Notes: generated by a model not told the origin, from the letters alone. A stretch of 64,000 nt of DNA from Arthrobacter bussei (GCF_009377195.2 NZ_VJXX01000001.1:868001-932000), one strand, 5' to 3'. Numbered from the stretch's first letter, positions 41,815-50,021 are shown. Made by a program: numbers and translations.

Positions 41815-42657
41815 ATGCCTGCAGACCGGTCCCAGCTCGGCGCCTTCCTCCGCGCGCGTCGCGACGGCCTGACACCGACCGACGCCGGCATGCAGGCCTT
41901 CCCCGGCCCCCGGCGGGTCCCCGGCCTCCGCAAGGAGGAACTGGCCGTCCTCGCGGGCGTGAGCGCCGACTACTACAGCAGGCTCGAGCAGGGCCGGCAG
42001 GCAAACGTCTCCCGCAGCGTGCTGGACGCGCTCGCGCGGGCACTCCGGCTCGACGAGGTGGAGCGCGCGCACCTGTTCGTGCTGGCCGACCCGACATCCG
42101 CGCGGCGCACGCACGCCCCCGCCGCGCAGCGGCCGGATGCCGGACTGCTCCGCCTCATGACCACGCTCGACCACGTGCCCGCACTGATCCTCGGGCGCCG
42201 CGGCGAGGTCCTGGCGACGAACACCCTCCTCACCGCGGTCCTCCGGGACCTGCCGCCGTCGTCGTCGCTGGTGCGCTTCATGTTCTTCGACCCCCTGGCG
42301 CGTGAGCGGATCGTGAACTGGGAGCATTTCGCCGCCACGACCATGGCGGCTCTGCGCGGTGAGCTCGGCCGTCATCCGGAGGACTCTCAGCTGGTGGCCC
42401 TGATCGACGAGCTCCGCGCCGGCGATCCCGACGCCGCCCGCTGGTGGGCGGACCACAGCGTCCAGGACTACGCCTCGGCTCCCAAGCGCATCCTGCACCC
42501 GGTGGCCGGTGAACTGTCCTTCGACATCGAGACCGTCCTGCCGCCCCGGACCTCCGAGCAGGTGCTGATCGTCTACACCGTCCAGCCGGACTCCCCGACC
42601 GCCCGCACCCTCCCGTTCCTCGCGAGCTGGAACGCGGACCAGCCGGCCGGGCGCTGA
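41815..42657 (+). CDS. XRE-family regulator with MmyB-like ligand domain
   Basis: A 280-residue regulator. HTH at about residues 10-75 (RVPGLRKEELAVLAGVSADYYSRLEQGR) with a C-terminal MmyB-like PAS-type domain at ~105-260 (VLATNTLLTAVL, FMFFDPLARERIVNWEHFAATTMAALRGELG, HPVAGELSFDIETVLPP). Such regulators are usually beside an SDR gene that they control, as here. Ligand, possibly a fatty acid, is by family analogy only. Leaderless by promoter spacing. Confidence 0.9.
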   Translation: MPADRSQLGAFLRARRDGLTPTDAGMQAFPGPRRVPGLRKEELAVLAGVSADYYSRLEQGRQANVSRSVLDALARALRLDEVERAHLFVLADPTSARRTHAPAAQRPDAGLLRLMTTLDHVPALILGRRGEVLATNTLLTAVLRDLPPSSSLVRFMFFDPLARERIVNWEHFAATTMAALRGELGRHPEDSQLVALIDELRAGDPDAARWWADHSVQDYASAPKRILHPVAGELSFDIETVLPPRTSEQVLIVYTVQPDSPTARTLPFLASWNADQPAGR

Positions 42658-42725
42658 CCCCGCTGCCCGTGCAGGGCCGTCGCCTGACCACGACGGGCAC
42701 GGCCCCCCTGCCCGGCAGGCTCTCG

Positions 42726-42731
42726 TAGGCT
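42726..42731 (+). promoter_or_regulatory. -10 box of a probable leaderless promoter
   Basis: TAGGCT, six bases before ATG 42738 of the deaminase gene. Confidence 0.5.
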
Positions 42732-42737
42732 GGGGTG

Positions 42738-43748
42738 ATGCCCTCCCTGCCGCCCTGCGCCGAACTGCACCTCCATATCGAGGGGACCCTCGAGCCCGAC
42801 CTCGTCTTCACACTCGCCGCCCGCAACGGCATCACCCTCCCCTACGCGGACGCCGCCGACCTGGCCGCACGGTATGCCTTCACCGACCTGCAGTCCTTCC
42901 TGGACCTGTACTACGCCACCATGGACGTGCTGCGGACCGAGGAGGACTTCGCCGACATGACGCGCGCCTACCTGCGCAGGGCTGCGGCAGCGGGCGTGCG
43001 CCATGCGGAGATCATGATGGACCCGCAGGCCCACCTCGCCCGCGGGATACCGTTGAAGACGTGTGTCGACGGCGTAGCTTCGGCTCTTGCCACGAGCGAG
43101 GCCGAGTTCGGCATCAGCACCCTCCTCATCGCGGCCTTCCTGCGTGACCGGCCCGCTGCGGAGGCCCTCGCGGTCCTGCGTGACCTCATCGCGATGAAGG
43201 CGCCGATCGTAGGGATCGGCCTGGACTCGGCGGAGGTCGGCTACCCGCCCTCGCTCTTCGCGGAGGTGTACGACGTCGCCCGTGCAGCCGGCCTCCGGTG
43301 CGTCGCCCACGCGGGTGAGGAGGGGCCGCCGTCGTACGTGTGGGAGGCCCTCGATGTCCTCCGCGTGGACCGGATCGACCACGGCATCCGGTGCCTCGAG
43401 GACGAGGCCCTGGTGGAGCGGCTCGTCGGGGAGCGGGTGCCGCTCACCGTGTGCCCGCTCTCGAACGTCCGGCTCCGGGCTGTCACCGGCCTCGCCGACC
43501 ATCCCCTTCCACGCATGCTGGAGCGGGGCCTCAACGTCTCGGTCAACTCCGATGACCCCGCCTACTTCGGCGGATACCTGGACGACAACTTCGCCGCGGT
43601 CGAGGAGGTGTTCGGGTTCGGCCCCGCCGACCTGGCCCTGCTCGCCTCGAACTCCGTCCGGTCCGCCTTCCTCGGCCAGGCACGACGCGACCTGCTGCTC
43701 GGCGAGATCGAGGCCTGGCGCACCACGCGGACGCCGTCCCCGATGTAG
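42738..43748 (+). CDS. Adenosine/adenine deaminase family protein, adenine-deaminase-like
   Basis: A 336-residue TIM-barrel zinc hydrolase. AELHLHIEGTL holds the first two metal His, HAGEEGPPSYVWEAL the third His and catalytic Glu, RIDHGIRC the next His, and NSDDPAYFGGYL the Asp ligands. HAGEEGP and DPAYFGGY with LDSAEVGYPP are marks of the fungal-type adenine deaminase subgroup rather than of adenosine deaminases. It would convert adenine (or a modified adenine) to hypoxanthine in purine salvage. ATG 42738 preferred; GTG 42735 is adjacent. Confidence 0.85.
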   Translation: MPSLPPCAELHLHIEGTLEPDLVFTLAARNGITLPYADAADLAARYAFTDLQSFLDLYYATMDVLRTEEDFADMTRAYLRRAAAAGVRHAEIMMDPQAHLARGIPLKTCVDGVASALATSEAEFGISTLLIAAFLRDRPAAEALAVLRDLIAMKAPIVGIGLDSAEVGYPPSLFAEVYDVARAAGLRCVAHAGEEGPPSYVWEALDVLRVDRIDHGIRCLEDEALVERLVGERVPLTVCPLSNVRLRAVTGLADHPLPRMLERGLNVSVNSDDPAYFGGYLDDNFAAVEEVFGFGPADLALLASNSVRSAFLGQARRDLLLGEIEAWRTTRTPSPM

Positions 43749-43796
43749 CGCGCCGGGCGGGACGATGGAAGACTTCAGCAGGTCACGCCTGCCGGC

Positions 43797-44255
43797 ATGC
43801 GCCCTGATGAAGGAGACACCATCGAGAAGGACTTCACGATCACCCAGGATGCCGGGATCGCCGAGGTGCTCTGGCGTCCGGGAATCGTGATCGGACCTGC
43901 GGAACTCGACGTGCTCGCCAACACGATCACGCACGCGCCGCGCTGGCGGTCCCGTCCCTTGCTCATCCACCTGGACCTGGTCCGCCACATCACGCCGGAC
44001 GCGCGCCAGATGCTCGTCGCCTACCACCACGCCGGACCGATCGCCCTGACAGGGAGCGACCCGGTGGACAGGGTGCTGGCCGCCTTCATCGCGCAGTCCA
44101 GGAGCCACACCCGGTACTTCGCCCGGACCTGTGACGCTCGGGACTGGTTGTCCGGCGGGCACCCGGCAGGACGGCGCATCGGGCTGGTGGACGGGGTGTC
44201 CCAGCAGTTCCCAGCGATGCAGGGGGTCCTCGTGCCGGCGTCGGCCGAGCGGTGA
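43797..44255 (+). CDS. STAS/SpoIIAA-like small protein (DUF7793-like)
   Basis: A protein of about 145-152 residues. The alternation FTITQDAGIAEVLWRPGIVIG, RPLLIHLDLVRHITPDARQML and IALTGSDPVDRVLAAFIAQS suggests a STAS/SpoIIAA-like alpha/beta fold as in DUF7793 proteins. The conserved serine position of anti-anti-sigma factors is not evident. Start: the first ATG (43797) has no ribosome site, whereas AAGGAG lies five bases before an in-frame ATC at 43821. The last ~30 residues are less conserved-looking. Role unknown. Confidence 0.65.
   Translation: MRPDEGDTIEKDFTITQDAGIAEVLWRPGIVIGPAELDVLANTITHAPRWRSRPLLIHLDLVRHITPDARQMLVAYHHAGPIALTGSDPVDRVLAAFIAQSRSHTRYFARTCDARDWLSGGHPAGRRIGLVDGVSQQFPAMQGVLVPASAER
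43810..43815 (+). promoter_or_regulatory. Ribosome site aligned with an in-frame ATC codon
   Basis: AAGGAG with a 5-base spacer (ACACC) to ATC 43821-43823, in frame with the STAS-like gene. A possible non-standard start. Confidence 0.45.
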
Positions 44256-44345
44256 CGGACCACCGCCTCAGGCCGGGTGCGGCTCAGGCCAGGGCCAGCG
44301 GTCAGCGCACCCACGGCGGTCTGGTGGGAGCCCCCTCGATCGGTG

Positions 44346-45563
44346 TCAGGCGGACGGGACAGCGAGGCGTCGCGCATCGATGGACGAGGACACCGCCGCA
44401 CCCAGGAGGAGCAGCCGCATAGTGCGCTCCGTCGCCTCGATGAGGAGCTGCTCGCCGTTGGCCACGGCGTCCTCGAGGTTCATGGGAATGGTCATGATGG
44501 AGGCGATGGCGTCGATGCCGATGTCATGCACGTCCGGCGCTCCCTTGCCCAGTGAACCGGCGAGGGCCAGGACGGGGACGCCTGCGAGCTGTGCCCGGTG
44601 GGCGATCACGGCCGGGACCTTGCCGTTGGGGGTCTGGAAGTCGATCGCGCCCTCTGCGGTGATCACGAGGTCGGTGCCGCGCATCAACGTCTCGAGATCC
44701 AGCCCTGCGAGTCCGCTGTCGATGAGGGCTTCGAAGCGCGGCACCAGCTTCGCTCCGAGGGCGGCGAGTCCGGCGCCGAGACCCCCCGAGGCTCCCGTGC
44801 CCGGACCCGACCGGTAGTCGACACCGGTGGCCAGGCCGTCCCGCCCGAGCACCCGGGCCCACTGCCGCATGGCCTTGGCGAGGTCCTCCACCTGCTGCGG
44901 GGAGGCTCCCTTCTGCGGCCCGAAGACCCGTGCCACGCCCTTCTTGCCGCAGAGGACGTTGTGCTGGTTGCAGGCCACGATCAGGGTGGCCTCCTGCACG
45001 GCGGGGTGCAGGTCGGAGAGGTCCAGCCGGTCCGCGTCGATGAGCGCGGAACCGCCGGAGGGGAGGACCCGGCCCCTGCTGTCGAGGACGCGGGCACCGA
45101 GGGCCTGCAGGGCACCGGCGCCGCCGTCGCTCGTCCCGGAATCGCCGCACCCGATGATGATCGTGCGCAGACCCTCGTCCAGCGCTGCGCGGATCAGCTC
45201 TCCCACCCCGTAGGTGGTGGTGGCGCCCGGGTCGCGCAGCGTGCGGGGGACGAGTCGGAGTCCGGCAGCGGCCGCCATCTCGACCACGGCCGTCCCCGCG
45301 GCACTGCCACCGAGCCTCGCGAAGTGGGACTCCACCGGTTCGCCCACCGGACCGGTGACGTTCACCGGTACCAGCACGCCGCCCGTTGCCGCTGCGAGGG
45401 TCGCCGCGGTGCCCTCACCGCCGTCGGCGATCGGCACCGCCGTGATCTGCACGCCGGGGAGGACGCGCCGGACGCCGGCGGCGATGGAGCGGGCCACCGT
45501 CTCGGCGCTCAGGGATTCCTTGAAGCCGCTCGGGGCGATGAGTACGCGCTGGGGAACTGACAT
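44346..45563 (-). CDS. Glycerate kinase (GlxK/GarK family)
   Basis: A 405-residue glycerate 2-kinase-type enzyme. PSGFKESLSAETVARSIAAG at the N-terminus, PIADGGEGTAATL, GCGDSGTSDGGAGALQALGA and DLVITAEGAIDFQTPNGKVPAVIA are the family blocks. It phosphorylates D-glycerate with ATP, leading to 2-phosphoglycerate in glyoxylate, glucarate or allantoin breakdown. The ATG at 45563 has GAGGAG eight bases upstream. It follows the SLC13 transporter gene by about 80 bases holding a 9-bp repeat, so import and phosphorylation are probably coupled. Confidence 0.92.
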   Translation of the reverse strand: MSVPQRVLIAPSGFKESLSAETVARSIAAGVRRVLPGVQITAVPIADGGEGTAATLAAATGGVLVPVNVTGPVGEPVESHFARLGGSAAGTAVVEMAAAAGLRLVPRTLRDPGATTTYGVGELIRAALDEGLRTIIIGCGDSGTSDGGAGALQALGARVLDSRGRVLPSGGSALIDADRLDLSDLHPAVQEATLIVACNQHNVLCGKKGVARVFGPQKGASPQQVEDLAKAMRQWARVLGRDGLATGVDYRSGPGTGASGGLGAGLAALGAKLVPRFEALIDSGLAGLDLETLMRGTDLVITAEGAIDFQTPNGKVPAVIAHRAQLAGVPVLALAGSLGKGAPDVHDIGIDAIASIMTIPMNLEDAVANGEQLLIEATERTMRLLLLGAAVSSSIDARRLAVPSA

Positions 45564-45602
45564 GGTGGCTCTCCTCGGGGTGTGGCGGGTCGGGGTCGAC
45601 GA

Positions 45603-45644
45603 TGCAGGTGCAGGTGGTGCAGGTGGTGCAGGTGGTGCAGGTGG
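45603..45644. repeat. 9-bp tandem repeat between transporter and glycerate kinase genes
   Basis: Four perfect copies of TGCAGGTGG (45609-45644) preceded by a partial copy TGCAGG. The array runs up to the transporter stop codon and lies upstream of the kinase ribosome site. Confidence 0.92.
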
Positions 45645-47177
45645 TCAGGGGAAGAGCGGGAGGCCCAGGAGCGGCCAGACGAGGAAGCTGAAGAGCAGCA
45701 CGAGGACCACGTTGACGGGTGCCAGGAGCGAGGACAGGCGGAGGAGATCCCTGGCCGCATAGGTCTCGACGTCGTCCACGGCGGCGAACATCGCCACCGG
45801 CTTGGCCGAGCTCGTGAGGGTGTGGCAGAACCCGGCTGCGGCGGTGGAGGCGAAGGCCGCGGCCATCGGGTCCACGCCGACGGCGGGAGACAGGGCGATC
45901 ACGATCGGGATCAGGACGGCCGAGCGCGCGGACCTGCTCTGGATGACCAGGTGCGCGAAGGTGGACAGCAGCACCACGAGGACCACGAAGAGGGGTGCCG
46001 CAGCGGCTCCCAGGGACCGGATCGGCTCCAGCACTCCGCCGGCCAGCCACTCGGCGGCACCCGTGGACACCAGGGCGTTGCCGAGGGCGAGGGTCGCGGC
46101 CATGAAGAGCAGGAGTGACCATGGCACGGACTTGAGCCCCTTGGCCAGTTCCACGGAGCCGTAGCTCGGCGAGGCCGCGATCAGGGCCCCGATCAGTGCC
46201 ACGAGGGCCGGGTCCAGCCCATGCAGGGGCTCGGTGCACCACAGCACGACGACGGCACCGAGCAGGAGGGCGGCCCGGGACTCGGCGACGGTCAGGGGCC
46301 CTGTGACGGGAGTGGCGGAATGCCGCTCGAGGTCCCTGGCACTGATGCCGAGGCGCTCGGTGCGATCAGCAGCCGAGGTGAACATGCGCAGTACGATCTC
46401 CGCGCAGACATGCGAGGCGACCAGCGCCAGCGGCAGGCCGAGCAGGAGCCAGGTGGCGAAGTCGAAGCTCTCCCCGGTGGCCGTCTCGAGGATCTGGCTC
46501 GTGATCAGGTGCGCTCCGGCACCGAGGAACGAGCCGACGGCCGAGAGCAGGATCACCGAGGGGAAGAGGATCGCCAGGGCCTTGATCAGGGCCTTCCGCT
46601 CCCCCAGGGCGTGCCGCAGGGCGAGGAAGACCGGCAGCGCCAGGGCGGCGCGGCCGGAGGTCGACGGGACCGCGAAGGTGGTGACCACGAGGGCGAGGGT
46701 GGCCAGGTGGGCGAGCTGCCGCGGCGTGGTCGCCCCCGCGATGATGAAGGCCGCGCCCCGATTGGCGAGCCCGGAGGCTCGTACCCCTGCCGCGATCACG
46801 AAGGCGGCCAGGAGCAGCCAGATCGTCTCCTCACCCAGGGTCGAGAAGAGCGAGGCGGTGTCCATCGTGCCCGTGAGGACCAGGACGGTCGCCGCCCCCA
46901 GTGCGATGTAGGTGTCATCGATGGCGGTGAAGATCCAGAACCACACGGCGAGGATGAAGACCATCAGCGTGACAGCCCCCTGCGGGGAGAGCCCCGTGCC
47001 GGGCTGCTGGGCGGCCATGATGACGCCCGCTGCGATCAGGAGGCCGACCAGTGCCGCAACTGCCCGGACGACGGTCTGGCGGACGGAGCCACCGGTAACC
47101 CCGGTGGACGACGGTGCGGCGCCGGGAGTACCCGTTCCCCGTGGCGGGGGCGTGGTGATGTGTTCGATCACGCTCAT
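45645..47177 (-). CDS. SLC13/DASS-type anion transporter
   Basis: A 510-residue membrane protein with about twelve helices. The two inverted halves carry SxS-type loop motifs (VPSTSGRAALALPVFLALRHALG in the first half and VIQSRSARSAVLIPIVIALSPAVGV in the second), as in sodium/dicarboxylate symporters. The hydrophilic N-terminus is about 38 residues long. ATG 47177 overlaps the response-regulator stop (ATGA). Genomic context with glycerate kinase points to glycerate or a related C3-C6 carboxylate as substrate; inference. Confidence 0.88.
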   Translation of the reverse strand: MSVIEHITTPPPRGTGTPGAAPSSTGVTGGSVRQTVVRAVAALVGLLIAAGVIMAAQQPGTGLSPQGAVTLMVFILAVWFWIFTAIDDTYIALGAATVLVLTGTMDTASLFSTLGEETIWLLLAAFVIAAGVRASGLANRGAAFIIAGATTPRQLAHLATLALVVTTFAVPSTSGRAALALPVFLALRHALGERKALIKALAILFPSVILLSAVGSFLGAGAHLITSQILETATGESFDFATWLLLGLPLALVASHVCAEIVLRMFTSAADRTERLGISARDLERHSATPVTGPLTVAESRAALLLGAVVVLWCTEPLHGLDPALVALIGALIAASPSYGSVELAKGLKSVPWSLLLFMAATLALGNALVSTGAAEWLAGGVLEPIRSLGAAAAPLFVVLVVLLSTFAHLVIQSRSARSAVLIPIVIALSPAVGVDPMAAAFASTAAAGFCHTLTSSAKPVAMFAAVDDVETYAARDLLRLSSLLAPVNVVLVLLFSFLVWPLLGLPLFP

Positions 47178-47833
47178 GGCAGCCGGTACCCCGCTCCCCT
47201 GATCGTCTCGATCCGCGAGGAGCCGATCTTGCCGCGGAGGGCCCGGACGTAGACGTCGACCACGTTCGACCCGGGATCGAAGTTGTAGCCCCATACATGG
47301 TTGAGCAGCTGCTCGCGGGAGATGACGCGGTCCGGATTGCGCAGGAAGACCTCCAGGATGGCGAATTCGCGCGCTGTCAGTTCGACGATCTCGTCGCCGA
47401 TCCGCACGCGCCGGGAGTGGAGGTCGAGGGACAGCCCGCCGTGCTCGATCACCGCGCCGCTCGTTGCGGGGATGTGGTCGGCGAGGCGCAGGCGGATCCG
47501 GGCGATGAGCTCGGCGACGTGGAACGGTTTCGTGACGTAGTCGTTCGCGCCGCCCTCCAGCCCTGCGACCGTGTCGAGCGCACTGTCCCTGGCGGTCAGG
47601 ACGATCACCGGTGTCGACACCCCCTCACCCCTGATCTGGGCGAGGACCTCGAAACCGTCCAGCAGTGGTAGCCCGATGTCGAGGATGATGAGATCGAAAC
47701 CGGACGCCCGTGCCAGGATGAGCGCGGTCTCGCCGTCGGCGGCGTGCTCGGTCGAGTAACCGGCAGCCTGCAGTCCCTTCTGCACGAAGGATGCGACGTG
47801 AGGATCGTCCTCGGCGACCAGGATGCGGCTCAT
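47174..47833 (-). CDS. OmpR-family response regulator
   Basis: A 219-residue regulator: receiver 1-118 (Glu/Asp8-10, phospho-acceptor Asp52 in ILDIGLPLLDG, Lys in TKPFH) and winged helix 125-219 (ELTAREFAILEVFLRNPDRVISREQLLNHVWG, then VVDVYVRALRGKIG). It is the natural partner of the upstream kinase, whose full reading frame would overlap this ATG by 4 bases. It overlaps the transporter gene by 4 bases, so it is probably the regulator of the transporter-kinase genes in its own operon. Confidence 0.93.
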   Translation of the reverse strand: MSRILVAEDDPHVASFVQKGLQAAGYSTEHAADGETALILARASGFDLIILDIGLPLLDGFEVLAQIRGEGVSTPVIVLTARDSALDTVAGLEGGANDYVTKPFHVAELIARIRLRLADHIPATSGAVIEHGGLSLDLHSRRVRIGDEIVELTAREFAILEVFLRNPDRVISREQLLNHVWGYNFDPGSNVVDVYVRALRGKIGSSRIETIRGAGYRLP

Positions 47834-48036
47834 GGTGCTCCTTGCGGTGTCGTGCTCCCGATGACGGGGAGCGAAGCGGTGATGGGCGTCGGCTCGTGGT
47901 GCCCCGGCGCGCCGTTGCCGGCCGCCCGGACCATGGGTGGTCCGAGTGGACGGGACGGCGGCTCCACCGCCGGCCGCACCGTGGCGTTCTCCGGCGCGGG
48001 AAGCAGCAGCCCGAACGTCGCGCCGTTGCCTGGTTA
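47830..48036 (-). pseudogene. Detached C-terminal end of the sensor kinase, behind an in-frame TAA
   Basis: After the kinase stop TAA (48036-48034) the same frame stays open for 67 codons. It reads PGNGATFGLLLPAPEN at once, the expected last strand (PGxGATF) of a HATPase domain. It then continues with a Pro-rich tail and ends at a TGA that forms ATGA with the response-regulator start. The intact kinase would be about 558 residues. One base change (for example from CAA, GAA or AAA) explains the stop. Confidence 0.8.
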
Positions 48037-49506
48037 GCTGCGCACCCAGGCAGAGCCGGCGTGGCCGTCGGCGATCGCCCGGACGATCGCCAGACCGAGA
48101 CCGGCGCCCCCACGCTGACCGGCACTGCGCCTGTCGGCCGGCAGGGAGTTGGCCGAGCCGTGCTCGAAGCGTTCGAAGATCACGGCAGCTTCCTCCTCGG
48201 TGACACCCGGCCCGGCGTCCTCGACCCAGATCCGCAGCTGCCGGTCAGGGCCGGCGCCCTCGTACGCGGAACCGATCCTGACGTCGGAATCTTCGGGGGT
48301 GTACTGCACGGCGTTCGCCCCGAGTTGGAGCACTGCCTGGGTGATCCGTTGACTGTCGAGCGCGACAGCGCCCTCCGCGACCTCCATGAGCAGCCAACGC
48401 CGGTCACCGAGGGCCTGCATCTTCGCTTCGAGGTCCAGCATCAGGACGGCGACGTCCACCGGTGCCGCCTGGACGAAGTCAGGCCGTTCGGCCTTCACCA
48501 GCAGCAGGAGGTCGGACACGATCCGCGCCATACGGGAGAGCTCGCCGTCGACGAGTGCCAGCGTGGCGGCGCGGCTCCGGGGATCATCGTCGATGAGCTC
48601 GAGGTGGCCGCGGATCACGGTGATCGGTGTCCGCAGCTCATGGCTGGCGTCGTCGATGAAGTTCCGCTGCGTCACGTAGGCGTGCTCGAGCCGGTCCAGC
48701 ATGTCGTTGAAGGTGGAGGCGAGGGCTGCGACGTCGTCCCGGCCCTGCACCGGCACGCGCGCCGTGAGATCGGACTCGGTGATCTCGGTGGCCACGCGCC
48801 GCACGTCCCTGATCGGCCGCAGGATCTGGCCGGCGACCAGCCACGCGATCCCCGCGGTGAACAGCAGTCCCCCGAGCGCGACGAAGAAGATCACGGTGAC
48901 GGTCTCCTGGACCTGTGCGTACCCGCCTCGGGTGAAGGCGGCGGTGATGAGTGTCCCGTCCTCGGTACCGGCCTCGACCTCCACCTTCCCCCAGCGCATG
49001 GTGCCGGCGGCCGTCTCCCGGACACCGGAGGCGGACGGATCCTCGCGGAGGTCCTGCAGCAGGTCCGTGTCGGCGGACAGCCGGTAGGTCTCGTCGTTGC
49101 CGCGTCCGGATGATCCGAGATAGAGCACCTCGTCACCGGTGACGCCGAGGATCACCTCCCCGGCCGACGCGTTCTGGCGCGACAGGTACCGCTCGAGCAG
49201 CTCACCGACGGACGTGTACGGCTGCGCGGTCAAGGGGTCCACAGCCTCACCGGCGAACGTGGTGAACTCCTGGATCTCCTGCACCACGTCGTCGTTCGCA
49301 TCCCTGTCCACACCCGCGATCAGCAGTGACCGGACGGTGACGAGCAGGGCGATCAGCGCGAGGGCCGTGGTGAGGACGATCCATCCCACGATGCGCCACC
49401 GCGCCGATACCGGCGATCCACCGAGGGGTTTGGTGACCCGCCCGGCCGGGTTCGGATCCGGTACCGGGGCGGACGCCGGCCCGCTACCGCCCACATCGGT
49501 GGACAT
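48034..49506 (-). CDS. Sensor histidine kinase, apparently truncated by a premature stop
   Basis: A 490-residue kinase as it stands. TM1 is at about 38-62, an extracellular sensor region of ~115 residues, TM2 at ~180-203, HAMP at ~204-256, HisKA with phospho-His in DDASHELRTPITVIRGHLEL, and HATPase with LQLGANAVQYTP (N-box variant: Gly-Ala instead of Asn-Leu), VEDAGPGVTEEE and GGAGLGLAIVRAIA. It stops at SAWVRS, just before the PGNGATF strand that completes the ATPase domain. Its start overlaps the stop of the Pro-rich protein gene (TGATG). Whether it is active, read through or dead is open. Confidence 0.88.
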   Translation of the reverse strand: MSTDVGGSGPASAPVPDPNPAGRVTKPLGGSPVSARWRIVGWIVLTTALALIALLVTVRSLLIAGVDRDANDDVVQEIQEFTTFAGEAVDPLTAQPYTSVGELLERYLSRQNASAGEVILGVTGDEVLYLGSSGRGNDETYRLSADTDLLQDLREDPSASGVRETAAGTMRWGKVEVEAGTEDGTLITAAFTRGGYAQVQETVTVIFFVALGGLLFTAGIAWLVAGQILRPIRDVRRVATEITESDLTARVPVQGRDDVAALASTFNDMLDRLEHAYVTQRNFIDDASHELRTPITVIRGHLELIDDDPRSRAATLALVDGELSRMARIVSDLLLLVKAERPDFVQAAPVDVAVLMLDLEAKMQALGDRRWLLMEVAEGAVALDSQRITQAVLQLGANAVQYTPEDSDVRIGSAYEGAGPDRQLRIWVEDAGPGVTEEEAAVIFERFEHGSANSLPADRRSAGQRGGAGLGLAIVRAIADGHAGSAWVRS

Positions 49507-50021
49507 CAGTCCTCCCCGGTCGTGGCTGCGTCGTCGTCGATCTCCTCAGGGGCGTTCCCGTCCTCCGCGCCGTCATCGCCGTCCCCGGCTCCGTCGTCGT
49601 CGTCGTCGCCGAGCACCTGGCGTTCTACCAGGCCGGGAGTCTCCTGTAGCGGAGGAGCCACGGGGGCGGGAGCCGGTGCGGGAGCCGGTGCGGGAGCCGG
49701 TGCGGGGTCCGGTGCGGGGTCCGGTGAGATCGGTGCCGGGCTCGGCTGAGGTGCGGCGGACGAGTCCGGAGCCGGGGCAGGAGGAGGGGTGGACGGTATC
49801 GCCGGCGCGGCCGCAGGTGGTTCGGATGCGGGCGGCGTCGCGGCGGCGCCGTCGTCCACCCCGGAACCCGCTCCGGTGGTCCGGGCGAGATCGACCACCA
49901 CCGTGCGCGGCTCCACCGGCGGCACCTCCGCGGGTCGGCTCAGGGCCTGGCTTCCCACGGCGAGGAGGGCCGGTACGGCGAGCAGCCCTCCTGCAGCGAG
50001 CACGCGGGGGATGAGGGACAT
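49506..50021 (-). CDS. Anchored Pro/Ala-rich protein with acidic C-terminus, operon partner of the sensor kinase
   Basis: A 171-residue protein with an N-terminal hydrophobic segment (PRVLAAGGLLAVPALLAVGSQAL, signal peptide or anchor). A Pro/Ala/Ser-rich region with a run of alternating Pro-Ala dipeptides follows (from ~90 to 125), then a short conserved-looking PPLQETPGLVERQVLG and an acidic tail (DDDDDGAGDGDDGAEDG). No family recognised. ATG 50021 has AGGAGT upstream. Its stop overlaps the kinase start by 1 base, so it is translated together with the kinase. The tail could bind cations. Confidence 0.7.
   Translation of the reverse strand: MSLIPRVLAAGGLLAVPALLAVGSQALSRPAEVPPVEPRTVVVDLARTTGAGSGVDDGAAATPPASEPPAAAPAIPSTPPPAPAPDSSAAPQPSPAPISPDPAPDPAPAPAPAPAPAPAPVAPPLQETPGLVERQVLGDDDDDGAGDGDDGAEDGNAPEEIDDDAATTGED

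Noticed and set aside
47837-48033. Separate small gene between kinase and regulator
   Set aside because: The frame continues the kinase (PGNGATF), has no start with ribosome site, and ends overlapping the regulator start; it is the kinase C-terminus.
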